Assembly (NCBI RefSeq): GCF_000518245.1
Contig: NZ_KI912406.1
Coordinates: 122,681-186,680 of the forward strand
From: Brachyspira alvinipulli ATCC 51933
GTDB lineage: Bacteria > Spirochaetota > Brachyspiria > Brachyspirales > Brachyspiraceae
Length of the DNA: 64,000 nucleotides
Reading direction: 5' to 3'
The notes under the pieces were generated by a model. That model did no database searches. It was not told where the DNA came from and saw only the letters and a list, made by a program, of their open reading frames with translations. A program made the position numbers and the translations under genes. Numbering within the stretch: position 1 is the stretch's first letter; each line of letters begins with the position of its first letter. Positions 16,979-26,397 of this stretch are shown here, piece by piece.

Positions 16979-17245
16979 ATGGACACTGCTATGTTAAAAA
17001 AAATTAATTTTATAATCACATCTATATTATCAGTTTTTTTGTTGAGTTCATGTTCTCCCGCATTTAATATGCCTCCGCCTCCTCCCCACCATGCTAGACA
17101 TTATTTTGATTTACCTATGATGTTTGGCCCTCATTTTGGTATTAATGGAATACTTAGTATTGTAATAAAAATATTAGTTATAGTAGCTTTAGTTTTTTTG
17201 ATAAAAATGTTGTATAATAAAGATAAAGATAATAAAAAAGAATAG
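16979..17245 (+). CDS. small lipoprotein with C-terminal membrane helix
   Basis: An 88-aa protein. The n-region, hydrophobic core (INFIITSILSVFLLSSC) and lipobox LSSC form a lipoprotein signal peptide; the mature part has a proline/histidine stretch (MPPPPPHHARHYF) and a second hydrophobic helix (GILSIVIKILVIVALVFLI) with a lysine-rich tail. Two starts are possible: ATG 16979, or ATG 16991, which gives MLKKINF and a more typical lipoprotein start. Neither has a clear ribosome site. It precedes the RND pump by 96 nt and may be co-transcribed. No family recognised. The His/Pro segment could bind metal, but this is a guess. Confidence 0.7.
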   Translation: MDTAMLKKINFIITSILSVFLLSSCSPAFNMPPPPPHHARHYFDLPMMFGPHFGINGILSIVIKILVIVALVFLIKMLYNKDKDNKKE

Positions 17246-17341
17246 ACCTTAAATTAAAAAATTATTATTAATTACTATTGAATATTTTTTAGAAATTTAA
17301 TATCATATTTCCGTAATATTTTTATGATTTAAATTTAAAAA

Positions 17342-20300
17342 ATGAAAAAATTTATTACACTCATAGTACATAGACCAACAACAGTATTTGTTACACTTGT
17401 ATCCATGTTCATAATTGGAATTATTAGTATTTCTAGGCTTAATGTAAATTATTTGCCTGATATGGAAGTTCCTATAATAAGCATAAAAACAACTTATGAA
17501 AATGCAGGCCCGGAAGAAGTAGAAAAATCAATTACTAGAATAATAGAAAATGCAGTTTCTTCTGTTAATAATGTTAAAAATATTACATCAAAGTCTAAAG
17601 AATCTGAATCTAATGTAGAGATAGAATTCAATTGGGGAACCGATTTACAAACAGCTTCCGATGATATAAGAGAAGCAATAGACATGATTAGATCAACATT
17701 ACCCGATGACAGCGATAACCCCAGCATATCAAAATTCTCAAGCGATGCAACTCCAATAATGAATATAGCATTCTTCGGTACAGATAATTTATCCTCACTT
17801 TATGATTTAGTTGACAGTCAAATACTTACAAGATTGGAACAGGTAGAAGGAGTAGCACAGACTGAAATACGAGGCGGATTAAAAAAAATAATACGCGTTG
17901 ATATAGATTTAAACAGATTAAATGCTTATTCAATAAATATTAATGATATAGTACAAACGCTTGCTTTAGAAAATCAAAATGTTTCCGGAGGAGAAACTTA
18001 TGAAGGAGTTTATAAATATAATATAAGAACTACAGGCGAGTTTAAAGAGGTAAGCGATATTGAAAGTGTAGTTGTAGAATTAAAAAATAATGTTTATCCT
18101 GTAAGAATTAGAGATATAGCTTATGTGCATGAAGACTATGAAGATGACTCTGAAATAGTACGTATAAATGGGCAAAAAGCATTAACTATTGCTATAACTA
18201 AAGAATCAGGCGGAAATATTATACAGATAGCCAGAGATGTAGAAAAAAGACTTGAAACTATAAATCTGCCCTCAGGTATTTATTATCAAATACTATTTAA
18301 TAGTTCTGATACAATAAAAAATTCTATTCATAATGTTTTAAATACAGTATGGCAGGGTGCTTTATTCGCTGTTATAGTTCTTATGATATATTTATGGGAT
18401 ATAAAAAGTGTATTTATTATAAGTGTTTCAATACCAATATCTGTTATAAGCACATTTATTTTAATGTACTTTTTTGATATAACTATTAATGTGGTATCGC
18501 TTTCAGGTTTGGTATTGGGTATTGGTATGATGGTTGATAATTCTATTGTAGTTCTTGAAAATATTTTCTATTATAACAATTATTATAATAAGAATAATTG
18601 TTCCAATGATAAAAGGATAATAAGAATAAATAATTTTAAATCATCAATTTTAGGTGCAAGCGAAGTTTCTATTGCTATAACAGCATCTACCTTGACAAGT
18701 GTTTGCGTATTTTTACCTTTCTTATTTGTACAAGGACAGATGGGGCAGATGTTCAGCGATTTATGTATTACTGTGTCAATATCATTAATGACTTCTCTTT
18801 TTGTAGCTTTAACAATAGTTCCTCTTTTAGCTTCAAGATTAAATAGTACTGCATCTAAAAATGGTAAAAAACAAATTTTTATAAATAGGTTGGAAAATTT
18901 TTTTAATGAGAAAGTACATGATAATGTAGAGAAATTCTATTTAAGCATGCTTACTATAGTTATGAGAAATAAAAAGAAATCATTTATTTTAATAGGTTCT
19001 GTACTTTCTACATTATTAATATTGCTATTAACTTCTATAGGTAAAGAAGGTTATCCTGTATCAGATGAAGGTACTATTATTTCAAGATTGAGACTTCCCG
19101 TTGGTTCAAGGGTAGAGTTTACAGATATGTTTATATATAAAATGGAAAATGATATAGAAAGTGCTGTAAGCAATAATATGGCGTATTATGAAACTAGAGT
19201 AAGAACAGGAAGAAATGAGCATCATGGAGAGGTTAGAGTAAAGCTTGTTGATAGAGAAAGAGGAAGAAAATCTGATATAAGTTATTATATAGAAAATATA
19301 AGAAATAAAGTTAATGGATATCCTGGACGTATAGAACTTAATTCTGAAAATGTAGCTTTGGGAAAACCAAAAGATTATAGTGCTATTGTTATAGAGCTTG
19401 TAGGAGATGATTTAGACAGAGGTTATGATGTTGCTAGTAATATTATAGTTGCAGCAAGTAAAGTTGATGGAGTAAGAAGCGTATTAATTAAAGAAGATGA
19501 TTCAAACCATGAAATTATTTTTGATATAAACAGAGATTTAGTTTCAAAAATGGGTATAAACATTAACACTATAGCCAATATAATAAGAACATCCTTCAGC
19601 GGTACAACAGCAAGTAAAATGTCATTAAATAATTCAATATACGTTGATACAGATATTATTGTGCGTTTGGAGGATACTAACAGAGACAGTCTTTCAAGCA
19701 TACAAAAGATAATGATACCTACATCTAACGGAATAGTGCCGATTTCATCCGTTGTAAATATTCATAAAGATACAGGACCTACAGAAATAAATAGAAAAAA
19801 TGATAAAAGAATAATACAAATAAATGCAAGTTCTTACGGCAGACCTATAAATGAAATTGTAAATGATATTAGAAAGGAATTGAATAATATATATATACCA
19901 AGCGGTTTTTCAGTTAATTTTTCCGGAGATTATGAGGATATGCAGGAGGCTTTCGTACAGCTTATTGTATCTTTAATAATGGCTTTGGTTTTTGTATATG
20001 CTATAATAGCAGGACAGTTTGAATCTTATATTACACCTTTTGTAATATCACTTGCTGTTCCTTTTGCATTATTCGGTGCTTTAATATTTTTATATTTCGG
20101 AGGACAGACTTTAAATGTTTACAGCGGAACCGGAATAATAATGCTTGTAGGTATAGTTGTTAATAATGGTATAGTTTTAATAGATTATATGAACAGGGCT
20201 GTATTGGAGAGAAATATAAGCTGGGATACTGCAGCTTTAGAATCATGTAAAAGAAGACTTAGACCTGTACTTATGACTTCATTAACTACAATATTAGGAT

Positions 20301-20467
20301 TATTTCCTATGATTTTTGAAATTGGAAACGGAAGCGAGATGTACAGACCTTTAGCTATTGGTGTTTGCGGAGGTTTAATATTTTCTACGATGTTTACACT
20401 CATAATAATACCTTCTGTTTATTCTAGTTTTAGAAATAGATTTAATATAAAAAGACGCGATGATTGA
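17342..20467 (+). CDS. RND-family efflux transporter (AcrB/HAE1-like)
   Basis: A 1041-aa inner-membrane resistance-nodulation-division pump, the usual length. It has an N-terminal helix (TTVFVTLVSMFIIGII), a first periplasmic loop with the porter signature YENAGPEEVEKSITRIIENA, helices 2-6 with GIGMMVDNSIVVLENI carrying the proton-relay Asp, a second large periplasmic loop, and C-terminal helices with MLVGIVVNNGIVLIDYMN and RRLRPVLMTSLTTILGL. The substrate cannot be told; the sequence looks more like multidrug than metal pumps. No membrane-fusion or outer-membrane channel gene is adjacent, which is unusual for the family. The stop overlaps the GAGG ribosome site of the next gene, so translation is probably coupled. 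Confidence 0.95.
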   Translation: MKKFITLIVHRPTTVFVTLVSMFIIGIISISRLNVNYLPDMEVPIISIKTTYENAGPEEVEKSITRIIENAVSSVNNVKNITSKSKESESNVEIEFNWGTDLQTASDDIREAIDMIRSTLPDDSDNPSISKFSSDATPIMNIAFFGTDNLSSLYDLVDSQILTRLEQVEGVAQTEIRGGLKKIIRVDIDLNRLNAYSININDIVQTLALENQNVSGGETYEGVYKYNIRTTGEFKEVSDIESVVVELKNNVYPVRIRDIAYVHEDYEDDSEIVRINGQKALTIAITKESGGNIIQIARDVEKRLETINLPSGIYYQILFNSSDTIKNSIHNVLNTVWQGALFAVIVLMIYLWDIKSVFIISVSIPISVISTFILMYFFDITINVVSLSGLVLGIGMMVDNSIVVLENIFYYNNYYNKNNCSNDKRIIRINNFKSSILGASEVSIAITASTLTSVCVFLPFLFVQGQMGQMFSDLCITVSISLMTSLFVALTIVPLLASRLNSTASKNGKKQIFINRLENFFNEKVHDNVEKFYLSMLTIVMRNKKKSFILIGSVLSTLLILLLTSIGKEGYPVSDEGTIISRLRLPVGSRVEFTDMFIYKMENDIESAVSNNMAYYETRVRTGRNEHHGEVRVKLVDRERGRKSDISYYIENIRNKVNGYPGRIELNSENVALGKPKDYSAIVIELVGDDLDRGYDVASNIIVAASKVDGVRSVLIKEDDSNHEIIFDINRDLVSKMGININTIANIIRTSFSGTTASKMSLNNSIYVDTDIIVRLEDTNRDSLSSIQKIMIPTSNGIVPISSVVNIHKDTGPTEINRKNDKRIIQINASSYGRPINEIVNDIRKELNNIYIPSGFSVNFSGDYEDMQEAFVQLIVSLIMALVFVYAIIAGQFESYITPFVISLAVPFALFGALIFLYFGGQTLNVYSGTGIIMLVGIVVNNGIVLIDYMNRAVLERNISWDTAALESCKRRLRPVLMTSLTTILGLFPMIFEIGNGSEMYRPLAIGVCGGLIFSTMFTLIIIPSVYSSFRNRFNIKRRDD

Positions 20468-20476
20468 GGTTTGATT

Positions 20477-22435
20477 ATGAGTAAATATAAACCAAAAACA
20501 AATGATGAATTAAAAAAAATAATAGATGATGAAAACATTTCATTAGCTGATATTGATACAAGTTTAATAACAGACATGAGTTTTTTATTTAAAGAAAGCA
20601 AAAGAAAAAATTTTGACGGGATAGAAAATTGGAATACTTCAAATGTTCATGATATGATTGGTATGTTTAAAGATGCTCATTACTTTAATAATGATTTGAA
20701 TAATTGGGATACTTCAAACCTTAAAAAAATTTCATATATGTTTTTTAATGCATCAGCTTTCAATAAATATCCTGATAAATGGAATCTTGATAATATAAAA
20801 GAAGCTTATGATGTATTTAATAATGATATTGATATAAATAAACTGCCTCTAAATCTTAGAATAAATTTATACTATGAAGACTTTGATAAAATAAAAGATA
20901 TTGATATAAAAGATATATATAAAACTATTATTACTTCTAAAAATAGAAAGATTATAGCTTTTAGAACAAAATTAGAAAAAGAATATTATGATGAACTTAA
21001 AAAATTAATAGAACATAGAGAGAAAATAGAATCAGAAAATGAAGTACAATTTCAAACTATAGAAGAAGTTTATGATTATGTTGATAATCATTATGAAGAA
21101 AGTTTTAATAGAAATTTAAAATTTGTTCAATATGATGATGATATATTTTCAAAAGATAAATCTAAAAAAATTGATATAAAAATTATTAAGTTTATTTACG
21201 GGAGTTATTTAAAAGTTAAAGATAATGTAATGAGATTAAAAACTATAGATAATATTATAGATTTAATTGATATGGAAAGTTTTAGAAATGCTGCTTATAA
21301 CATATTTGAAAATGACAGAAGTAAAGTTGCTTCAAGAATAATTGTAGGTATATATGGAAAAGGCAGTATTATAAAAGATTATGCCAAAAGTATTCAAGGA
21401 AAAGAATTCTATCCACGTTCTTATTATGTTTATATACTTGCTTTAAATGACGGAAAATATGCATTAAGTTTAATAGATGAAATGGCTAAAAAATCAAAGA
21501 TTGAAAGCGTGAGAAATGCTTCTAATTCAGCACTCGATGTTATAGCTGACAGAATGAAAATAAATAGAGATGAGTTAAGCGGTTTACTAATTCCTGATTT
21601 TGGTTTGAATAGAAACGGAGAGAGAATTGTAAATATAGAAAATAAAGAGTATAAAATATCCGTCAATTCAAAAATGTCTGTAGATATAATAGAAAATAAT
21701 AAAATACTAAAAACTATTCCTAAAACTTTTTCAAAAGAATTAAAATCAGAAATAAATTTTATGAAAAAAGAAATTAAAAATGTTGTTAAAAGAGAAAAAG
21801 AAAAGATATTAATGCTTCTTATGAATGGAAGAAAATTAAGTTATGAATTTTGGAAAAAGATTTATATTGATAATTCATTTTTAAGTCAGTATTCTATAAA
21901 TTTGTTTTGGAACTTATATGATGAAAAAGAAAATTTTATAGACATTTTTAGGTATTTAGGAGATGGAAGTTTTATTAATACGAATGATGATTATATAAAA
22001 TTGAATGAGAATAATTTAATAAGTTTATGTTCTCCTGTAGAAATGAGTAATGAATTAATAGAAAAATGTATTAAGCAGTTATCAGATTATGAAGCAGCAC
22101 AGCCTATTAAACAGATTCAAATAATAGATAATTTAGAAAATGAATTTAATAAATATAATAATATAACAGTAACAGTATCAAATATAAAAAATTTCGCTTC
22201 TCAATTTGCCTTTAAAGAGATTTCCGAATATTATGAAGAAGTTAATGGTTATGAATACTTAGATAATTACAGCGGTTTATCATTATATATAGAATCTTCT
22301 TTTAATAGAAATTCAAATTATAATGATGAAATTGATATAAAAATATCTATTCAGGGCAAAAACGAGAATAATAAACATTTATTTGAAAGATTTATGTACG
22401 GAAGCATTTTGATTTTAGAAAATTTGATTAAATAA
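20477..22435 (+). CDS. BspA-type (DUF285) and DUF4132-like protein
   Basis: About 652 aa from ATG 20477, which has GAGG 7 nt upstream; the in-frame TTG at 20471 lacks one. Residues 1-110 carry three DUF285-like repeats (TSLITDMSFLFKES, NWNTSNVHDMIGMFKDA, NWDTSNLKKISYMFFNA), a leucine-rich-repeat-like unit. The rest is helical and at about 340-560 resembles DUF4132/MolR-type proteins (LIPDFGLNRNGERIVNI, with the later SDYEAAQPIKQI block). No signal peptide, so probably cytoplasmic despite the BspA-like repeats, which usually occur on surface proteins. It follows the RND gene with overlapping signals and precedes a CbrC-like gene by 24 nt. The molecular role is unknown. Confidence 0.7.
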   Translation: MSKYKPKTNDELKKIIDDENISLADIDTSLITDMSFLFKESKRKNFDGIENWNTSNVHDMIGMFKDAHYFNNDLNNWDTSNLKKISYMFFNASAFNKYPDKWNLDNIKEAYDVFNNDIDINKLPLNLRINLYYEDFDKIKDIDIKDIYKTIITSKNRKIIAFRTKLEKEYYDELKKLIEHREKIESENEVQFQTIEEVYDYVDNHYEESFNRNLKFVQYDDDIFSKDKSKKIDIKIIKFIYGSYLKVKDNVMRLKTIDNIIDLIDMESFRNAAYNIFENDRSKVASRIIVGIYGKGSIIKDYAKSIQGKEFYPRSYYVYILALNDGKYALSLIDEMAKKSKIESVRNASNSALDVIADRMKINRDELSGLLIPDFGLNRNGERIVNIENKEYKISVNSKMSVDIIENNKILKTIPKTFSKELKSEINFMKKEIKNVVKREKEKILMLLMNGRKLSYEFWKKIYIDNSFLSQYSINLFWNLYDEKENFIDIFRYLGDGSFINTNDDYIKLNENNLISLCSPVEMSNELIEKCIKQLSDYEAAQPIKQIQIIDNLENEFNKYNNITVTVSNIKNFASQFAFKEISEYYEEVNGYEYLDNYSGLSLYIESSFNRNSNYNDEIDIKISIQGKNENNKHLFERFMYGSILILENLIK

Positions 22436-22459
22436 TTAAAAGCAATAAAGGAGTATAAA

Positions 22460-22999
22460 ATGTCTAACGAGATACCTAAATTTAAATATGTTGATGATAA
22501 TATTGTTAAAAATTTTTTTGTAAAGGAAGATAATAAAGTATTATGTAAATGCTGTGAAAAGGAAACAGATTTGGTTTATTATACTATTCCGCATTGTGAA
22601 GACAATATAAAACCGTTATGCCCTGAATGCATAGCAAATGGAAAGGCAGCTGAAAAATTTAATTGTGATTTTATTGATGAGCCTTTTGATAGTGACAATA
22701 TCATAGAAAATAGAGATGAAAAAATTGAGGAACTTACAAAAAGAACACCTGAATATTCAGCTTGGCAGCAGCCGTATTATCCAAATCATTGCGATGATTT
22801 TTGTAAATTTATTTCTTATGTTGGTTATAAAGAATTAAAAGAAAGAAATTTATTAGATAAAATAATTATATCCTCTGATAATGATGAAGATTCTGTAAGA
22901 GAATATATTGAAGATTTAGAAGTGGAAGGAAGTTTCCAAGGATATTTGTTTGAATGCTTGAAATGCGGGCAATTAATTTTACATACTGACTGCGATTGA
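22460..22999 (+). CDS. CbrC-like (UPF0167) cysteine-rich protein
   Basis: A 179-aa protein with paired cysteines: CKCCEK, LCPECIANG and the C-terminal CLKCGQLILHTDCD. The block EYSAWQQPYYPNHCDDFCKFI and the ending are typical of the CbrC/UPF0167 family, members of which have been associated with colicin E2 tolerance in E. coli. Zinc binding is likely. ATG 22460 with AAAGGAG 8 nt upstream. It is the last gene of the RND-DUF285 run, followed by about 1 kb without genes. The family is recognised; the cellular role here is not known. Confidence 0.82.
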   Translation: MSNEIPKFKYVDDNIVKNFFVKEDNKVLCKCCEKETDLVYYTIPHCEDNIKPLCPECIANGKAAEKFNCDFIDEPFDSDNIIENRDEKIEELTKRTPEYSAWQQPYYPNHCDDFCKFISYVGYKELKERNLLDKIIISSDNDEDSVREYIEDLEVEGSFQGYLFECLKCGQLILHTDCD

Positions 23000-23065
23000 T
23001 TTGTATTTGTGGTATATACCTAAACAACTATATTTTATCAAAATAAATTTATATTTTTGCTTTTA

Positions 23066-23345
23066 TATACGGGGCTTTGCTGAGAAGTACACAGTCATGA
23101 CGCCCCCCGTTCTTTTACCAAGTAGGTACCTTTCGGTATTGGTATAAGGCTAAGCTCGCCTCACGAAGTATGCCTACGGCAGGTAAGAACCTCATATCTT
23201 TCGGATACGCTTCGCGAAGAACTGCATTTTTAGGCTAAATTTAGGTTATATTTTACATTTAATAAATATTTTTAAAATATAAAGTTATAGCAATTGCATT
23301 TTCGCATAGTGTGCCTGTGGCAGCAACAGGCGAAAATGCGAATCA
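23066..23345 (+). repeat. gene-free patch of G+C-rich hairpins
   Basis: Contains ACGGGGC with GCCCCCCGT (about 23070-23112), the palindrome CTTCGCGAAG near 23210, and a two-tier hairpin at 23296-23341: GCATTTTC pairs with GAAAATGC outside, and GCCTGT with ACAGGC inside. Tokens such as GCCTACGGC resemble the tails of the 8-16 kb repeat elements. No ORF of note. The flanking stretches 23000-23065 and 23346-23469 are plain AT-rich DNA. Confidence 0.55.
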
Positions 23346-23469
23346 AAAAACAGTATCAAAACATGCTAATTTTTTAAATTCAATATAAATTATTAATTTT
23401 AAACTAAAAATATAGCTTTCATCAAAAAAGCCAAAACATATTACAACTTTATTCTGCATCTAATATAGG

Positions 23470-23967
23470 CGGAGGCGAGCATAACAATAAACAATCGAGC
23501 CTTAGCAGATGACAGCTTTATCTGGCATCAAATTATAGCGAAAAGGAGCCTAGACGCCGAGTATCAACTCGGAGCTTTTTATATAGGCGAGTCTAGCAAT
23601 AATAAATAGCATAACAATAGAGAAGCGAGCCGTAGTAGATGATAGCTTTAGCTAGCATCTAATTATAGCGAAGGCGAGAATAACAATAGACAAGCGAGCC
23701 ATAGCAGATGATAGCTTTAGCTAGCATCTAATTATAGCGAAGGCGAGAATAACAATAGACAAGCGAGCCATAGCAGATGATAGCTTTAGCTAGCATCTAA
23801 TTATAGCGAAGGCGAGAATAACAATAGACAAGCGAGCCATAGCAGATGATAGCTTTAGCTGGCATCTAATTATAGCGAAGGCGAGAATAACAATAGACAA
23901 GCGAGCCGTAGCAGATGATAGCTTTAGCTAGCATCTAATTATAGCGAAGGCGAGCATAACAATAATA
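23470..23967 (+). repeat. 69-bp tandem repeat (minisatellite)
   Basis: Repeat units begin (CAAGCGAGCC or variant) at 23622, 23691, 23760, 23829 and 23898, a constant 69-bp period with only a few substitutions. A more diverged unit begins at 23492; it is 130 bp from the next because 61 bp are inserted at about 23550-23610. That insert holds the hairpin CCGAGTATCAACTCGG followed by AGCTTTTT. Each unit has an internal near-palindrome, AGATGATAGCT with AGCTAGCATCT. There are no unique spacers, so it is not CRISPR, and no convincing ORF runs through it. Confidence 0.93.
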
Positions 23968-23990
23968 GAAATATTTTTTTTATAAATCTA

Positions 23991-24017
23991 TTGTATAAAA
24001 AGACGATTAACTATAAT
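23991..24017 (+). promoter_or_regulatory. candidate purF promoter
   Basis: TTGTAT (23991-23996), 15-nt spacer, TATAAT (24012-24017), about 38 nt before the purF start and immediately after the tandem repeat. The spacer is short but the -10 is perfect. No purine riboswitch-like leader is visible. Confidence 0.5.
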
Positions 24018-24054
24018 ATTAGCAAATCAAAATAAAAAATAAAGTTGGTTATAA

Positions 24055-25467
24055 ATGAATAATATTGAAATGAATGATAAACCTAGAGAAGAATGCGGAG
24101 TTTTCGGTATTTACTCTAAAGAAATAAAAAAGGATATATTAAAAACATTAAATTATGCACTTTATGCTCTTCAGCATAGAGGACAGGAAAGTTCAGGAAT
24201 TACAATATCGAATTACAAACATTTATTTACTTATAAATCTATGGGGCTTGTATCAGATTTATTTTCAAGCAATATACCTAAAGAGACAGAAGGAAATATT
24301 GCTATAGGTCATGTAAGATATTCTACTACAGGGGCTAGTAAAATAGAGAATGCTCAGCCTCTTGAAAATCTTTTTAGACTTGGACAAATTGCTATAGCTC
24401 ATAATGGTAATTTAACTAATGCAGAAGAATTAAGAAATGAACTCGAAGAGGGAGGAGCAACTTTTAATGCTACTTCTGATACAGAAGTTATAATAAAGCT
24501 TATAGCAAGAAAAACAGTTAATAATTTTATAGAAGGCATAAAAGAAAGTGTAAATATAATAAAAGGTGCTTTTGCCCTTGTTATAGTAGTTGATGGCAAA
24601 CTTATAGGCATAAGAGACCCTTATGGTATAAGACCTTTATGTTTAGGAACTAACTCCAATGGCGATTACTTCTTAGCTTCTGAATCATGTGCTTTAGATG
24701 CTGTTGGTTCTAAATTTATACGCGATATTGAAGCAGGTGAAATGGTTATAATAGATGATAATGGAGTGCAGTCATTTAAATATTGTAATAAAGAAATAAA
24801 ACATTATCCTTGTGCTTTTGAGCATATATATTTTGCACGTCCTGAGAGTAATATAGATGGTATTAATGTTTATAATGTTAGATTTCAAACTGGTGTATTA
24901 TTGGCTAAAAAGAATACAGTTGATGCGGATATTGTTATTGGTGTTCAGGACTCAGGTACCATAGCAGCATTAGGATTTGCTAAAGAAAGCGGTATTCCTT
25001 ACAGTATAGGATTAGTAAAAAACAGATATATAGGCAGAACATTTATTATGCCTGAGCAGTCCACTAGAGAAGAAACTGTTAAATTGAAATTTAACCCTTT
25101 GAAACATTTGATAGATGGAAAAAGAGTTATACTTATAGACGATTCATTAGTTAGAGGTACTACAAGTAAAATCTTAATTGATATTGTAAGACGTGCAGGT
25201 GCTAAAGAGGTGCATTTTAAATCTGCTTCTCCTGTTATAAAAAGCCCTTGTTATTATGGAGTTGATATATCTTCTAAAAAAGAGCTTATAGGTGCAAAAC
25301 TTTCTGTAGAAGAGATTAGAAAAGAAATTAATGCTGACACTTTGCAGTATCTCACTATAGAAGATATGCTTGAAGCTTTAGGCGGACATAATTATTGTAT
25401 AGGATGCTTTAGCGGAGAATATCCTACAGAAATACCTCATAAAGTGTCTTCAGAAAAAACTTGTTAA
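24055..25467 (+). CDS. purF: amidophosphoribosyltransferase
   Basis: A 470-aa enzyme of the first step of purine synthesis (PRPP plus glutamine to phosphoribosylamine). The N-terminal glutamine amidotransferase domain begins after a short propeptide at Cys14 (EECGVFGI). The type I phosphoribosyltransferase PRPP loop is VILIDDSLVRGTTS. Cysteines in KHYPCAFEHIYFARPES, KSPCYYG and YCIGCFSGEYP match the four [4Fe-4S] ligands of the Bacillus-type enzyme, so this is the oxygen-sensitive iron-sulfur form, consistent with an anaerobe. It is the only pur gene here, placed just after the 69-bp repeat. Confidence 0.97.
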   Translation: MNNIEMNDKPREECGVFGIYSKEIKKDILKTLNYALYALQHRGQESSGITISNYKHLFTYKSMGLVSDLFSSNIPKETEGNIAIGHVRYSTTGASKIENAQPLENLFRLGQIAIAHNGNLTNAEELRNELEEGGATFNATSDTEVIIKLIARKTVNNFIEGIKESVNIIKGAFALVIVVDGKLIGIRDPYGIRPLCLGTNSNGDYFLASESCALDAVGSKFIRDIEAGEMVIIDDNGVQSFKYCNKEIKHYPCAFEHIYFARPESNIDGINVYNVRFQTGVLLAKKNTVDADIVIGVQDSGTIAALGFAKESGIPYSIGLVKNRYIGRTFIMPEQSTREETVKLKFNPLKHLIDGKRVILIDDSLVRGTTSKILIDIVRRAGAKEVHFKSASPVIKSPCYYGVDISSKKELIGAKLSVEEIRKEINADTLQYLTIEDMLEALGGHNYCIGCFSGEYPTEIPHKVSSEKTC

Positions 25468-25569
25468 CATAATTATAATAATATTCTTCATCATGAAAAA
25501 TTATAATTGACTTTTATTAGTAATAAATTTATCATATTATTAAAAGCTATTAATTTAGAAGGAATTGTT

Positions 25570-26040
25570 ATGAAAATATGCATTAATGAAGAAGAGTTAG
25601 TGGATAGTTTAATATCTGATGATGATGTTATTTATGTAGATAGTAAACTTGGAAGCAAAATTTCTAATATAAAAAATACTGGTAAAATTGCTTGGGGAGT
25701 TCTTATAGGCGGAGTATTGGTTGCTGCTACTGCTATAATATCATCCAAAAAATTAGGAAAGGATAAAGCTTTAATTGCTTCTTCTATAGCTACTATTCCT
25801 TCTGCAGGTATTGCCATAGTTTATATAGGGCTTCCTTCTACTGTTTCATTAATACAGATTCTTATGCATGGTTATAAGAAAAACGGAGGTATTAATGGTG
25901 CTAAGGATTTAGTATTGAAATTAAGAAACAAATACTATATATCTGAGAAGGACAGAGAAAAACTCATTTTGAAAAAAATAGCTGGCGAGAAAGTGAAAGA
26001 AGTTAAAATAACAGAAATTAAAAAAGCAGAAAATAAATAA
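25570..26040 (+). CDS. small membrane protein, unknown family
   Basis: 156 aa from ATG 25570, which has AGAAGGA 6 nt upstream; the longer frame from TTG 25507 has no ribosome site. Two hydrophobic segments lie at about 43-60 (AWGVLIGGVLVAATAII) and 70-95 (ALIASSIATIPSAGIAIVYIGL). The C-terminus is a long lysine-rich cytoplasmic tail. No family recognised. It stands alone, 102 nt after purF. The next 357 bases (26041-26397) hold no gene. Confidence 0.65.
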   Translation: MKICINEEELVDSLISDDDVIYVDSKLGSKISNIKNTGKIAWGVLIGGVLVAATAIISSKKLGKDKALIASSIATIPSAGIAIVYIGLPSTVSLIQILMHGYKKNGGINGAKDLVLKLRNKYYISEKDREKLILKKIAGEKVKEVKITEIKKAENK

Positions 26041-26397
26041 AATTATTTATAAGTTTTCAATATATAATATAAAACATATACTATATATTTTGATATTGTG
26101 TATATTGAATGATTAAATTTATAAAAGCATTAACTTTAATCTATACGAATGAAAAATTCATTAAAATAAATTTTGTATATGTATTATTAAAGGAAATTCT
26201 TATCAATCAATAATATAAAATATTTAGTTATTATGCAGTTTGATATAAGAGATTAAAATATATTTATCAATTTTATGATAAAAATCAAATAATAAAACTA
26301 AAAAATAGTAATAATTAGCTATCAATATAGTTATTTCATCTTATTTATTTTATTTAAATATTATTTAAAATATTAAATAAAGAGGAGAAATAAATAT
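26041..26397 (+). other. intergenic AT-rich region, no gene seen
   Basis: Very AT-rich, stops in all frames, no convincing hairpin terminator. Only the ribosome site of the following gene (AGAGGAG) near its right end is recognisable. Confidence 0.6.

Noticed and set aside
23470-23967. CRISPR array
   Set aside because: The 69-bp units are contiguous and nearly identical throughout; there are no unique spacers and no cas genes.
25507-25569. TTG start for the small membrane protein after purF
   Set aside because: ATG 25570 has AGAAGGA at good spacing; the TTG has no ribosome site.
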